Shown: positions 35,837-45,938, counted from the stretch's first letter. The stretch: 64,000 nt of DNA from Bacteroidaceae bacterium (GCA_017650105.1 JAGCFO010000026.1:119894-183893); one strand, 5' to 3'. A program made the numbers and translations. Notes: generated by a model not told the origin, from the sequence alone.

Positions 35837-38077
35837 TTAGAGCCTGGTTACGCGGAGGTAGTCGAGGCGGGCTTCGTTGGTGATGAGGTTCATGTTCTCC
35901 ACCGTGGGTGTGAACTCCAGTGTCACGATGTGATGTCCGGCGTTGAGGCGGGTGCAGACGGCATTGCTCCATCCCCAGTTGTCCCATTCGCCTGAGCCGC
36001 GCTGCGGGAAGACGCTGGCTCCGACAACGTGTCCGTCGATGCTCAGAAGGCGTGTGGCGCACTTGTTCTCCGTGTTGATGGGGCCGTTGCCGTTGGCGTA
36101 GTGCCAGTCGAGCGCGTAGAGTCCCTCCTCCGTCACCTCGAAAGGTATGCGGATAAGTATGTTGTCGTTGCGTGTGATGACGGCTGCATGGGCATCGGGC
36201 TGCACGATGGGGGCGAATAGCTCCACCTCATAGATTTGCTGTTTACTATAGTAGCCGCAAGGCTCGCTCATGTAGGAGTGCCAGCCCTCGGCATCGACGG
36301 CCACCACGGCATATTCCCCGTCCTCCTCCAGTTTTACTTTCAGGCCGTCGGTATGGCACAGCTCCTTGCCGTTGTGAAGCACTATATAGTTCACGGCATC
36401 GGGCACGGCCTTCCATGCGAGAGTGCCTGCCGAGAGTGTTGTTACGGGTGTCAGCGGCTGGCAGGCGTTGTCGCGCAGCACCATTTGGAGCGGTGGCGAC
36501 GGCACGGTGTTGTTGAGCACTATCTCAATCCTGTGCTCGCCTGTGAGGTCGGCGGGTATGAAGGGCAATGTCTCTATGCCGTCGAGGCGGAACGTGCGCA
36601 CCTTGTTGCCGTAGCCCGCGAGCGAAATGTCAAGTACGGCATCGCGGTAGCGGAAGTTCGAGAGGTGCCGCTTGGCATTGAGCACCTTGGGTACGAACGG
36701 CCGGAAGTCGATGCCGTCCTCCCTATAGCACATGCCGAAGTAGATGTTGGGCACGATGCTGATGTCGGCGGCTACGCTCCAGAGTTGCCGCGGCGAGTTG
36801 ATGGGCAGGCCCTTCTCGGCACCGCTCCAGATGACCATGTTCTCAAGGTTTGTGAGAGTCATGGCCGCCAGGCGGTAGATGGAGCTGATGGCATGCAGCA
36901 CGCCCTGCTCGTTGCCCGCCTTGGCCTGCGCTTTCATCCAGTAGCCCTGCGTGAAGGGCCACATGGCATTGTTGTGATAAGGATACTGGTCGCTCAGGTT
37001 AGGGAAAAAGTCGGGCGTGCCGAAGGGCTCGCTCACCATGCTTTGGCTGATGCGTTGCTGCTGTCGGCTGTCGGCGATGTCCCAGAGGATGGCGAACGCC
37101 TCGCCGAGAATCTCCATCTGCGGGTGCTGCACCAGGTGGTTGCGCCCGTAAAGGTAGATGGCGTACAGCCCCTTGTCCTCCATCCACAGATGTTCGTTCA
37201 TACCTTTGCGAAGCATGCCGGCCCATCCGTCGTAACGTTCGCTTCCTGGCATGTTGAGGATGGCGCACATCCTGGCCAATATGCGCAGGGCCCGATAGTG
37301 GACGGCTGTGGTGTTCATGGCTTCGCTCGTGTAGATGTCGGCAGGCTGCATCCACGTGGGGTACTCCTGTTCGCGCCAGTCGAGCCACGATGTCTCGCCG
37401 CGCATGAGCCCCGTCGCGGGATCGAAGGCGACAATGTGGTCGTCCTCCAACGTGTTGCGTACCACAGGGAATATGCGCTCGAGCCACCCCTTGTCGCCCG
37501 TCACCAGATACACCTCCCATGCCGCCAGCACCCAGGTGGTGCGGTCGGTTGAGCAGGGCCACGCGCCACCCGTGCCCGTGTCTTGAATGATGCGGTTGTT
37601 AGCGTCCACCTTGGCAAGCAGCGAGCGCATCGACACCTCGGGGCAGAGCTGTGCCAGGGAGTGCAGGATAGAGTAGGAGACATCCCTCGTCCACACACCA
37701 CCCCAGTAGACGCCTGTGCGGTAGGTGGAGTCGGGCTCGATGGCCAGCTCGCTCTCCTCAAGGCTCATGTTGAAGAGCGCGTTGTCGATGGTGAGCGATG
37801 ATGTGTAGTGAGGCAGGTGGCTGATATCGCGCCGGAGCGTCCAATGAGTGCGGTCGATACCTGCATCGACATTGCCGGGCATGAAGTTGGGAGCTGTCGT
37901 CAGCCACTCGTCAGAGTAGTTGCTGCGGATGCTGGTAGGGCTCTCGGCCTTGGCACGGAACGAGCCCTGTACGAACTCGTTGCCTTTCCACCGGTAGGCG
38001 CTGTTGCGGTAGATGTTCTGTGAATGGGCTGTCACTACGACGAGCAGCATGGCGAGGAGGAAGATAGATTTTTTCAT
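35837..38077 (-). CDS. Six-hairpin glycosidase-like protein with C-terminal carbohydrate-binding-like domain
   Basis: The product is 746 residues. I chose the ATG at 38077 (MKKSIFLLAMLLVVVTAHSQ); an ATG at 38107 would put ten polar residues before the signal. Residues about 100-500 are helical with motifs of (alpha/alpha)6-toroid glycosidases: 'VYWGGVWTRDVSYS' (residues 123-136), 'QDTGTGGAWPCSTDRTTWV' and 'NNAMWPFTQGYWMKAQAKAG'. Asp132 and Asp178 are possible acidic catalytic residues. Residues about 610-746 form a beta-sandwich resembling galactose-binding or CBM domains ('IRIPFEVTEEGLYALDWHY', 'LNAGHHIVTLEF'). CAZy family not assigned. It is monocistronic, convergent with the redox cluster and noticeably GC-richer than its surroundings. 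Confidence 0.78.
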   Translation of the reverse strand: MKKSIFLLAMLLVVVTAHSQNIYRNSAYRWKGNEFVQGSFRAKAESPTSIRSNYSDEWLTTAPNFMPGNVDAGIDRTHWTLRRDISHLPHYTSSLTIDNALFNMSLEESELAIEPDSTYRTGVYWGGVWTRDVSYSILHSLAQLCPEVSMRSLLAKVDANNRIIQDTGTGGAWPCSTDRTTWVLAAWEVYLVTGDKGWLERIFPVVRNTLEDDHIVAFDPATGLMRGETSWLDWREQEYPTWMQPADIYTSEAMNTTAVHYRALRILARMCAILNMPGSERYDGWAGMLRKGMNEHLWMEDKGLYAIYLYGRNHLVQHPQMEILGEAFAILWDIADSRQQQRISQSMVSEPFGTPDFFPNLSDQYPYHNNAMWPFTQGYWMKAQAKAGNEQGVLHAISSIYRLAAMTLTNLENMVIWSGAEKGLPINSPRQLWSVAADISIVPNIYFGMCYREDGIDFRPFVPKVLNAKRHLSNFRYRDAVLDISLAGYGNKVRTFRLDGIETLPFIPADLTGEHRIEIVLNNTVPSPPLQMVLRDNACQPLTPVTTLSAGTLAWKAVPDAVNYIVLHNGKELCHTDGLKVKLEEDGEYAVVAVDAEGWHSYMSEPCGYYSKQQIYEVELFAPIVQPDAHAAVITRNDNILIRIPFEVTEEGLYALDWHYANGNGPINTENKCATRLLSIDGHVVGASVFPQRGSGEWDNWGWSNAVCTRLNAGHHIVTLEFTPTVENMNLITNEARLDYLRVTRL

Positions 38078-38170
38078 ATTAAATGATTTTTTTACTTTTT
38101 CCGACAAACTGGTTCCTTCTTAGGGAAATGCGTGATGGTGCCTTTGTTTCCTTATTACGTGTATGCGGTG

Positions 38171-38178
38171 CAAAAATA
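38171..38178 (-). promoter_or_regulatory. Candidate -7 box for the six-hairpin glycosidase gene
   Basis: The minus strand reads TATTTTTG, matching TAnnTTTG, and would leave a leader of roughly 85 bases before the ATG at 38077. No convincing -33 TTTG was found. Confidence 0.4.
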
Positions 38179-38247
38179 AGCAAAAGTTCCAAAATACCCG
38201 AAATGAGAAACAGAAACTTTCTGTCTTCCATCTTCAGCCTGTTGTTC

Positions 38248-38460
38248 TCATGACCCTATTATCAGGTCTGCCAGGTCCCATTTGGCATTGCGTGCCTCGG
38301 GTGTACTGATGCGGCGTATGTAGGCTGCCGGCAGCTGGAAGTTGATGCCAAGTTCAGGACCTAGTCGATGACAAAACACTTTACAATCTCTTTAGCCTTC
38401 GCGTCATTCAGCCCCACTCCAGCAATATTTATATCATGGGCGAAAATGATTTTTAAAAGC
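38248..38460 (-). pseudogene. Possible decayed coding remnant in two frames
   Basis: Two adjacent minus-strand frames each look protein-like and run into each other. One reads 'IFAHDINIAGVGLNDAKAKE' and onward to a TAG at 38361-38363. The other reads 'GPELGINFQLPAAYIRRIS', then 'TPEARNAKWDLADLIIGS', and stops at 38248-38250. The second begins where the first ends, as expected if a frameshift split an old gene. There is no start codon with a signal or leader. Family not recognised. It could instead be a repeated intergenic element. The rest of the gap 38108-38514 is promoter and AT-rich sequence. Confidence 0.35.
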
Positions 38461-38514
38461 TGGAATGGCGGGTAAAGGTTGGAAGGTGAATAGAGGTAGG
38501 AAAAAGTTTTTCTT

Positions 38515-40701
38515 TTATTTTCCTATCTGTCCGTTCCAACTGATGAAACAGTTATCGAAGTTAGAGAGAATACCCAACAACGCGGTGTCGCGCTTAGCTA
38601 CTTTTTGCGCCAAATAAGAGGGATCGCCCTTTCGGTATGCCGCACGCATGAGGTCACCGAAACGAAACCCTTCGAAGCAGGTTTCCAGTGCCTGTTCAAC
38701 ATCAAGAAGACTATCCACAGCAGCAATTTGAGCTTCTTTGACTTGTTGAAGTCCTTTTGTTTTGTACCAGGTCAGACAGTTGTTGAGGTATTCATTACGT
38801 TTCTCGGAATAAAAGGTTTGATAGTTGAGTCTATACTGCTCAACAGCATTCTGATACTCGCGGTTGGTCGCATAGTCCTTGGCAAGAGGCTCTACAATTC
38901 CCTGTGACTTGGCAAAGGCTTTGAACTCATCATCAGTGCAGTCGGTCAAGTCGACAGGATAACCGCTCATGTCTGTCGGCACATCAATATCAGTGGGATA
39001 ATATAGTCCAGACTCCATAACCAGTTGTGTCCGCATGCCAAGGCCACAACCACGTGAGTGCAGACCAATCTGGTTGACTTCGAAAGCATCACTACTGTAG
39101 TAGGTTGTCGGAACGGCAAGGTATTCCATACCCTTGACAGCTGTGTATGGCGAATAGCTTAATACACGTGTTTGGTAATAGCTGGTGGGAAAATCGAAGT
39201 ATTCAACGAAAGCAGAGTCAACGGCATTCGTGCAATAAGCCAGCACTTCGTTTTCGATGACAAGCGCATCGAGTCCTGTAGTAAGAATAGCGAGGGCAAA
39301 TTTTGGGAAGCCTGCATAGTTAAGAGCCTCGGCCAGACGCAGATAGACATCGCCGGTTCGATAGAGGACAACATCAACGGGAGTATAGCACTTTTCAATA
39401 AACTGCGAGAGGTTATCATGGTCAGTACGCTGTTCCTGTGAGAAGGTAGACGGAAGACGTAGGTCACCAAGGTAGTGGCCGTTGAGAAGTTCCTCTTTCA
39501 GGTCGAACGCGTTGACCATCACCAGTTTCTCGTAGGATCCGGACTTGTATTGCTCGAAATAGAGACTTTTGTCGCTGTAGTCAAAGCATGCCTTTGAGGG
39601 AGATATGCTTGCCTCAACGTCTTCATGTTCCATATCATAGCAATACAGTTTGCGAAGGTCATTATAGAATCCAAGACCGCTAGTTGATTCCATGGCGATG
39701 GCAGAGATAACTTCGTCTTTGGCAGAACCGAACTTGCTGGTGGAGAACCAGGATTTGTAGAAAGACGCTCCGCTTTTCGTGTAATTATTACTGCTGAGGC
39801 AGCTGTGCTTCCAGAAACATTTGCTGTTGCCGGTCGTATTGCGTACCTTATAGCCATTATCGTTGGTGATGCCGCCATCAGAAGGAACCCAGTCGAGATA
39901 GTCATAGTAGCACTTGGCTGCTTCGCGGGCATCTGCAGGGTTCTGGTTGATGCTGGAACGCCAGAGATAGAGATCGCCGAGAATGAGCTGAATAGGGATA
40001 ACACTCATGCGGCTGGGACTGTCGTTCTTATAGCCATGGTGGCTGGGATTGCCATGATAGGGATAGGCGAACCACTCCACATAGGGTTTCAGGTCGTTGA
40101 TGAAATATTCGCAGATACCAGCAAGATTTTTTTTCGGAGCATTGGCAAGAGCATCGTCAGCATCGATAATAGATAGGATGGGGTCTGTGACGAGAGGGAT
40201 ACCTGAGCCGTAAATCTGTCCCAGCTGAAGATAGACCCAGGCGCGGATGGCACGGACAGCCGTCCATTCGGCACGAAAAACGTAGAAATCATAAGTGTTA
40301 TGGGCACCATACCGGCTCTCAAAGAGCGCTGTGTCGGCATTTGCGAGGTAGTAATTGCAGTTGTTGATTATGGCATAGTAATCACGCGGGGAATTGTACT
40401 GGTTGCCGTCTTTAACGGTGAAGTTAGAGATTTCCTTGAGATCGACACGTGCATTGCTGTTGACCTTGACCAAGTCACCACGCAGTTCTCCGAAGAGGTT
40501 CGTGCGGACAGCCACTTTCTGCAGTTGGGCAAGAATGCCCACAAAAGAATTGACGGTGTCGTTGCCTTCTGTGAGGTGGTTCTTGTCTGCATACATGACA
40601 TCGACATTTCCCATATCCAACATGTCATCGCATGAGGAGAGATAAGCGCAGAAGAAAAACGCAAGAGGAACCGCAGCTATATAGATCCTTTTTATAGTCA
40701 T
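38515..40701 (-). CDS. susD-like: SusD/RagB-like glycan-binding lipoprotein (distal triad)
   Basis: The product is 728 residues. Lipobox LSSC (Cys24) is followed by DDMLDMG, typical of surface SusD proteins. The N-terminal half shows the SusD helical pattern ('YYAIINNCNYYLANADTALF', 'RAEWTAVRAIRAWVYLQLGQIYGSGIPLVTDP'), where paired helices form TPR-like units. Near the C-terminus 'ALETCFEGFRFGDLMRAAYRKGDP' matches the conserved SusD 'E...E.kRW.DL.R' element with changes. It is longer than the usual 500-600 residues. It follows the SusC-like gene by 4 bp and is the last gene of the operon. With its SusC it should bind and pass an oligosaccharide across the outer membrane. Confidence 0.88.
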   Translation of the reverse strand: MTIKRIYIAAVPLAFFFCAYLSSCDDMLDMGNVDVMYADKNHLTEGNDTVNSFVGILAQLQKVAVRTNLFGELRGDLVKVNSNARVDLKEISNFTVKDGNQYNSPRDYYAIINNCNYYLANADTALFESRYGAHNTYDFYVFRAEWTAVRAIRAWVYLQLGQIYGSGIPLVTDPILSIIDADDALANAPKKNLAGICEYFINDLKPYVEWFAYPYHGNPSHHGYKNDSPSRMSVIPIQLILGDLYLWRSSINQNPADAREAAKCYYDYLDWVPSDGGITNDNGYKVRNTTGNSKCFWKHSCLSSNNYTKSGASFYKSWFSTSKFGSAKDEVISAIAMESTSGLGFYNDLRKLYCYDMEHEDVEASISPSKACFDYSDKSLYFEQYKSGSYEKLVMVNAFDLKEELLNGHYLGDLRLPSTFSQEQRTDHDNLSQFIEKCYTPVDVVLYRTGDVYLRLAEALNYAGFPKFALAILTTGLDALVIENEVLAYCTNAVDSAFVEYFDFPTSYYQTRVLSYSPYTAVKGMEYLAVPTTYYSSDAFEVNQIGLHSRGCGLGMRTQLVMESGLYYPTDIDVPTDMSGYPVDLTDCTDDEFKAFAKSQGIVEPLAKDYATNREYQNAVEQYRLNYQTFYSEKRNEYLNNCLTWYKTKGLQQVKEAQIAAVDSLLDVEQALETCFEGFRFGDLMRAAYRKGDPSYLAQKVAKRDTALLGILSNFDNCFISWNGQIGK

Positions 40702-40705
40702 AATG

Positions 40706-43700
40706 TTACAGATTTATTTTTAAACCCAAATGATACATTGTACCTTGAGGATGCCATCCACCGTCAACTCCCTGGAAAAGGACATTGTTGGAGCAACTGG
40801 TTTCGGAATCGGCACCAAGATATCTCGTCAGGTTGAGAAGGTTGCTTCCTTGGATCCACACGGTAATACCTTGTATATAGATATTATTGATGGGAAGGCG
40901 GTAGCTGAGTGTGACGTTCTTCAGCTTGAGGAAACTACCGTCCTCAATCCACCGACTGCTGAACTCGCTATTACCTATGGGATCACCATACGTGGCACGA
41001 GGAATCTCTGTAACCTGACCCTCGTAGCACCAGCGGTTAATCATCGCTGTTGTCTGATTCATGAAACGGCTTCCGCTCTCGAGTTGCTGACGAGTGTAGT
41101 TGTAGATGTCACCTCCAATGCGATAGTTGAACCCAATATCCAGTCTCAGTTTACGATATGAGAGAGAGGAAAACAAGTTTCCATAGAGATCAGGAGTAGC
41201 ATCACCAATGAAAACGCGGTCAGCGTCGTCAATGCAGCCATCGTGATTTTGGTCGACATATTTGACGTCTCCAGCACCAAAATAGGTCTTGGTTACGCCA
41301 TCCTCTGCCAAGCGGTAGAGACCTTCACCTGCGGCCTCTTCGGATGTGGCAAAGACATAGGTTCCATTGCTGGCGGTTGCTGTCTGAAGGCCATAGAAGC
41401 TGTTAATGGGGCGTCCTACCTGACTTCGGACGACACCGCCGAGGACTTCGGTGTCCATGTAGTCAGTTTCAGGAAGTGCGGTAAGTGTGTTGCGGAAACC
41501 GCCCATGGTAAAGCTAGCACTCCAGTTCCAAGTGTTGCCCGATATGATGTGAACATAGGATTTGAAGGTCATGCCAATGTTTTCCATCTTGCCTCCATTA
41601 CTCCAGTTCTCTGCGTCGCCAGACAGGAAGTTGAGCGTGCGCAAGGTAAGGAGGTCCGTAGTCCATGACTTGAAAAAGGAATATCCGATTTCCAGACGGT
41701 TATGGAAGAGACGAGACTCAAAGCCTGCACTGAGCTTGCGCGTGGTTTCCCATTTCAGACTTGTGTTACCTATATTTGCCAAGGCAATGGAAGGAATCTG
41801 ATTGAGGAAGAGGGTTGATTTAAAGTATGACTTGCTGGCATCATACGGGAGATTGTCATTGCCGGTAAGGTTGTAGCCAGTGTTGATACGCAGATAGTCA
41901 ACAACAGGAAGGTCGAACCATGGCTCGTTGCTGAGCACCCATCCTGATTGGATACCGGGAAACACGCCCCAAACAACGCCACCCATCTTGAGACCTCCTT
42001 TTGCTTCGCGTCCAAACTGTGAGTTGGTCTCCACGGAAAGGTCTCCCTGCAGGTAGTAGCGGTTGGCATAGTTGTATCGAGCCTCACTATACCATGACAT
42101 GGTTGCCCAATTCTCGTGCGTGCCGGAAATCTGTTTCAGCATGGTATTGGAGATAAGCGGCGTCTTGTCGTTGCCGGTATTGTATCCAACCTGTTGGGTT
42201 AGAGCATAGCCTTCGTTGATGAAACGGAATCCGCCCGTGAGGACAATATTATGGCCATTGTAATGATTGCTCCAGTGGCCCTTCGTGTCAATAAACACAC
42301 TGTTCTGCTTACTGTAGAGAGAGCCGATCATGTTCTCCATCGACTGATGATATTTAGTGACGTAGAACGCCGGTACACCGTTCATGGGGACGTAACGTTT
42401 CTCGTTGGTGTTGACGAGCGAATAGCTGAACAATGAACGGAGGAAGAAGTGGCGATCTGGATGCCATGAAGGGGTGATGGAAAGATTGATGAGGGAGTTG
42501 TCAAAATAGTTCTTGTTAGGCGCCGTTCCATAGTGAAGGATGGACGCTGGATTGGCCAACTCGTAGTTGCTGTTCCACAGCTGACTTACCTCTGCAAGAT
42601 AATCTTCGGTGTCGTTATCAAGATGTCGGTTGCTGATGATTCCAGGGCCATCGTCGGCAGCTACAAAGCTGTAGGGGCTTAGCATAGGTGCCTTTGCGGC
42701 AGCAAGAAAGTTCAGCGAGGTGATGGTACTGTTCTCATAATCGGTGGCAGCACCCATGTCATAGACCTTGCGGGTGGTATTGGAGAACGAGGCATCAAAA
42801 CGCATGTCTATGCTCTCTGTCATCTTGATATCGGTATTGAAACGTACGTTCAGGCGATTGTAATTGCCTTCCTTGATGGTTTCGTCGCTGTGATTATACC
42901 CTATGGAGAGCATGTAGTTGGCAACATCGCCACCACCTTGCACTGTCAGGCCATAACGCTGACGTATGGCGGTCTGATAGACTTCGTCAGCCCAACGCGT
43001 GCTGTTGTTGTATTTATTGTACCAATAGTATTCAGGGTTAGCATTGAGGAACTTGAAGGTCTGCATCCTCGTGCCCGTGGATGCAAGAAGACAGCTGGCG
43101 TAGTTTTTGAACTGAGGGCCATCCATGACGCTGTATGTGCGAGGTTCCTGCTCAATGCCGATGCTGGAAAAGGCGTCAATGCGGGTGGCTAATGAGTTAT
43201 TACGCTTGGTCTTGATGACGATAACACCATTGGCGGCCTTTGCTCCATAGAGTGCTGTACCGTTTCGTAATACTTCTACGCTCTCAATATCATAAACATT
43301 GAAATTGCTCAGCACATCGTTGTAAAAACCGGAGTGAATCATCTCACGTCCATACTGCATCTCGGTAATGACGCCGTCAATGACGATGAGGGGTTGAGCA
43401 TTGGCCTGCAAGCTGTTCACACCTTCAATCAGCATGAACGAACCGATGCCGGAAATGCCTCCGCGCTCGGTAGAGAAGACATCGGCGCCAAGTTGATTAC
43501 CGATCTCCGAAGTAATGTTAATGGCATGAGAAAAGTCAAAATCGGTGGCCTTTGCTGTCTGCAATATATTATCGTCCACATCATCGTAGAGTGCTTTGGC
43601 GCTCTCATTCTGCATGATAATATCTCGTAACTGGCCACTGGCGTTCAATCCAACCCTGACCGTGTTATATTCGGGAATGGTCACCTCAATGGCCGAACAA

Positions 43701-44005
43701 AACACTGGCACCTCGAGTGAGAAAGAACCGTCATCTCCGGTGAGTGTGGAATAGCCCTTGTTACTGATGCTCTTAATAAGCACGCCCGCCAGCGGCATGT
43801 GGCCCTGCTGTGTGACAACACGTCCGGTAATTGTTCGCGTAGTGTAATCGTCCGCAGTATGGTGAACAGAATGATAGGATATCGGATTCTCTTCATTGTT
43901 GTTCTTGGAGAGGTCCTGGGCAAAAGCCATGAAAGGAATGAATGTCAGTGAAATGGCAATCAGAATCATATGGCAACGAAACATATATTTTCCAACTTTA
44001 TTCAT
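40706..44005 (-). CDS. susC-like: SusC/RagA-like TonB-dependent outer-membrane transporter (distal triad)
   Basis: The product is 1099 residues. The signal region is 'MFRCHMILIAISLTFIPFMAFAQD'; an internal Met at residue 8 is an alternative start. Residues about 57-130 are a carboxypeptidase-regulatory-like beta domain ('ITGRVVTQQGHMPLAGVLIKS'). The plug follows with 'PLIVIDGVI' and 'VEVLRNGTALYGAKAANGVIVIKTKR', the SusC signature. The rest is a 22-strand-type barrel ending 'MYHLGLKINL'. The plug lacks the usual 'LQGRVAGV' motif, reading 'IGNQLGADVFSTERGG' instead. Its ATG overlaps the stop of the fasciclin gene by 4 bp (ATGA), indicating translational coupling. It imports oligosaccharide with its SusD partner using TonB energy. 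Confidence 0.92.
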   Translation of the reverse strand: MNKVGKYMFRCHMILIAISLTFIPFMAFAQDLSKNNNEENPISYHSVHHTADDYTTRTITGRVVTQQGHMPLAGVLIKSISNKGYSTLTGDDGSFSLEVPVFCSAIEVTIPEYNTVRVGLNASGQLRDIIMQNESAKALYDDVDDNILQTAKATDFDFSHAINITSEIGNQLGADVFSTERGGISGIGSFMLIEGVNSLQANAQPLIVIDGVITEMQYGREMIHSGFYNDVLSNFNVYDIESVEVLRNGTALYGAKAANGVIVIKTKRNNSLATRIDAFSSIGIEQEPRTYSVMDGPQFKNYASCLLASTGTRMQTFKFLNANPEYYWYNKYNNSTRWADEVYQTAIRQRYGLTVQGGGDVANYMLSIGYNHSDETIKEGNYNRLNVRFNTDIKMTESIDMRFDASFSNTTRKVYDMGAATDYENSTITSLNFLAAAKAPMLSPYSFVAADDGPGIISNRHLDNDTEDYLAEVSQLWNSNYELANPASILHYGTAPNKNYFDNSLINLSITPSWHPDRHFFLRSLFSYSLVNTNEKRYVPMNGVPAFYVTKYHQSMENMIGSLYSKQNSVFIDTKGHWSNHYNGHNIVLTGGFRFINEGYALTQQVGYNTGNDKTPLISNTMLKQISGTHENWATMSWYSEARYNYANRYYLQGDLSVETNSQFGREAKGGLKMGGVVWGVFPGIQSGWVLSNEPWFDLPVVDYLRINTGYNLTGNDNLPYDASKSYFKSTLFLNQIPSIALANIGNTSLKWETTRKLSAGFESRLFHNRLEIGYSFFKSWTTDLLTLRTLNFLSGDAENWSNGGKMENIGMTFKSYVHIISGNTWNWSASFTMGGFRNTLTALPETDYMDTEVLGGVVRSQVGRPINSFYGLQTATASNGTYVFATSEEAAGEGLYRLAEDGVTKTYFGAGDVKYVDQNHDGCIDDADRVFIGDATPDLYGNLFSSLSYRKLRLDIGFNYRIGGDIYNYTRQQLESGSRFMNQTTAMINRWCYEGQVTEIPRATYGDPIGNSEFSSRWIEDGSFLKLKNVTLSYRLPINNIYIQGITVWIQGSNLLNLTRYLGADSETSCSNNVLFQGVDGGWHPQGTMYHLGLKINL

Positions 44006-45921
44006 AGCGAGACATTGAATTCTTTAAGGTTGGACAAATCAAACTCATAGGCTTTGGCCTCCTCAGCCGTCTTAAAACCAATGTAAATAAGGCGGTTGAT
44101 GCGCATGACATTTGTTTGAACGCCATTGGTCAAGTCACTCTGGCGGACGCTTGTCGTTATGCGGTAACGCATGATGGGATTCTCAGCCCCGAACATATTG
44201 TATGATGAGAACTTTGGCTGTCGGGCCTTGTCGATACAGATAAAGTCAATCTTATCGCCACTAGTAAGAAAGTACTGGTTACCACTGCTGTGGGTCTCTC
44301 CCGCAGGTACCGATAGCGCACGGTCCTCGCTGGGGGGCGCAAAGTAGATATCATCGTTGGGATCGGAGGTAAGCGTTGTTCGCGGGGTCTGTAACCGCTC
44401 ATTATAATAGACTTGGAAACGCGTAGGCAGCGCATCGCTCTTCTGGTAGCTGCTCTCGCTGTCCACACGGGGAGGCACCATCACCAGATAAACATTATAA
44501 TAGAGACTGGAAAAAGTCTTGGGCAGATAAAAATAAATACTGCTGTTGCGGTTGGATACATTGGTAAAGGTTTGCGGAGCTATCTCGATATAGTTCTGTT
44601 CCTTCAACTCGGGGAATCTGACAATCTTCTTTGTGCTGTCTTCAAGAGTAACGACAAGTGAGTCTCTGACGGAACGTGTCTTAATGCTGACGGCTTCGGT
44701 CTTTTCGTTGTTGACAAGCAAAAGCGGTGTCTTACGAGCACTGGAATTACTCGCCATCAAATACCGGTCTTCTAGAAAAGTACTCTTTGGGTCGATACGC
44801 CCTTCGGTGTCGATGTATACCTCGCCATTGGAACATTTCCAAGGAGTGAGACCTGACAAAAGTGTCGTGCGAGGATTCATGAAAACATTTAGGCCATAAT
44901 AGTTTGGCGAATCTAAATACAAGGTATTCGTCAAGGAGTCCTGATAATCGTTCTTCTGTATCCGGCGATTGAAAAGGCGTCCGCGTATAACTGCAAACTG
45001 CGCGTTCAGATGTGATAAGGAGTCCCGGTTCTCCACCATGTCGTCGTATTTGAAGTAATTCACATACTCTTTGTATTCGCGATTCCAGACTTCGTCGGAA
45101 GGTGCAACAAAGATATAGTCACTATCCTCTCTCTCAATCCATCCAAGAGTTGGATAGAGCTCATTATTCCTCGTGAGGACACTGTCGGCATAAACAATCT
45201 TTCCGTCCACGACATTGCGCTGAACGGAGGATTTCTCGTCAAGCATATATTTGTCGAAGAGAGAGAAGAAACGGTTGGCATTGTCCAATACACCAGGTTC
45301 CAGACCGATAGCTTCGCGTACATTAGGTTCAAAGGACTGCGGAGAAGCCAAGATATAGAGAATGCCATTGCAGGCAACAATGTTCTTTTCGACAAAGGGA
45401 ACGCTATTGATATCCGTGGAGGTTAGGATCATGTTCTTGCCGTTCATCATCTGGATAGTATCGGTATAGGCAGACGAAACGCTTCGCCCATACAAAGCAA
45501 TGTGATTCTGCACAAACTGGATAACAGCCTTATTGTCCTTGTCCTGAATTCTTCGGACCATACCATCAGGCATGGTGATAGTTGACTGCTTTTGTTGGTC
45601 ATAAAGGGCGATGACGCTGTCTGCTTGCGATGACGTCAACATGGGAGCCCACACACTGAACGACTGAGGGGAATCCAGAACCTTGTCATAGCCGACATGA
45701 CTGAGCACACGGGTGAACTCGCCTAAAGAGCTGTTGGTGCTGATTTGATACCAAAGAGAGGGGGCATCAGCCGCACTGTCCATACCTTCTCCGAAGTAAT
45801 GACGGTCCCACTCATCGTTGCACGACGTGAGACTATATCCGGCAATAAGTACCGCCAAGACCACTGTCTGTGAGCGTGACAAGATCGTTGATGTATTTAC
45901 GGACGTTATTTTCTGTTTCAT
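44002..45921 (-). CDS. Fasciclin-domain lipoprotein (distal triad)
   Basis: The product is 639 residues. Lipobox SLTSC (Cys34) is followed by NDEWDRHY. FAS1-type motifs include 'SFSVWAPMLTSSQADSVIALYD' in the first module and 'DYIFVAPSDEVWNREYKEYVNYF' in the second. The region after about residue 400 is a separate beta-rich domain ending 'YEFDLSNLKEFNVSL'. FAS1 domains mediate adhesion in other proteins. In Bacteroidetes, fasciclin lipoproteins often replace the SGBP-type glycan-binding protein beside SusCD, so glycan capture at the surface is likely. It overlaps the following SusC gene by 4 bp and follows the upstream SusD by 17 bp. Confidence 0.85.
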   Translation of the reverse strand: MKQKITSVNTSTILSRSQTVVLAVLIAGYSLTSCNDEWDRHYFGEGMDSAADAPSLWYQISTNSSLGEFTRVLSHVGYDKVLDSPQSFSVWAPMLTSSQADSVIALYDQQKQSTITMPDGMVRRIQDKDNKAVIQFVQNHIALYGRSVSSAYTDTIQMMNGKNMILTSTDINSVPFVEKNIVACNGILYILASPQSFEPNVREAIGLEPGVLDNANRFFSLFDKYMLDEKSSVQRNVVDGKIVYADSVLTRNNELYPTLGWIEREDSDYIFVAPSDEVWNREYKEYVNYFKYDDMVENRDSLSHLNAQFAVIRGRLFNRRIQKNDYQDSLTNTLYLDSPNYYGLNVFMNPRTTLLSGLTPWKCSNGEVYIDTEGRIDPKSTFLEDRYLMASNSSARKTPLLLVNNEKTEAVSIKTRSVRDSLVVTLEDSTKKIVRFPELKEQNYIEIAPQTFTNVSNRNSSIYFYLPKTFSSLYYNVYLVMVPPRVDSESSYQKSDALPTRFQVYYNERLQTPRTTLTSDPNDDIYFAPPSEDRALSVPAGETHSSGNQYFLTSGDKIDFICIDKARQPKFSSYNMFGAENPIMRYRITTSVRQSDLTNGVQTNVMRINRLIYIGFKTAEEAKAYEFDLSNLKEFNVSL

Positions 45922-45938
45922 AGTTGACCCGGGATCAT

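Noticed and set aside
36236..37552. 438-codon plus-strand frame opposite the six-hairpin glycosidase
   Set aside because: It is antisense to a gene with convincing signal peptide and motifs; high GC removes stops from the opposite strand. Its sequence is His/Val-rich and not family-like.
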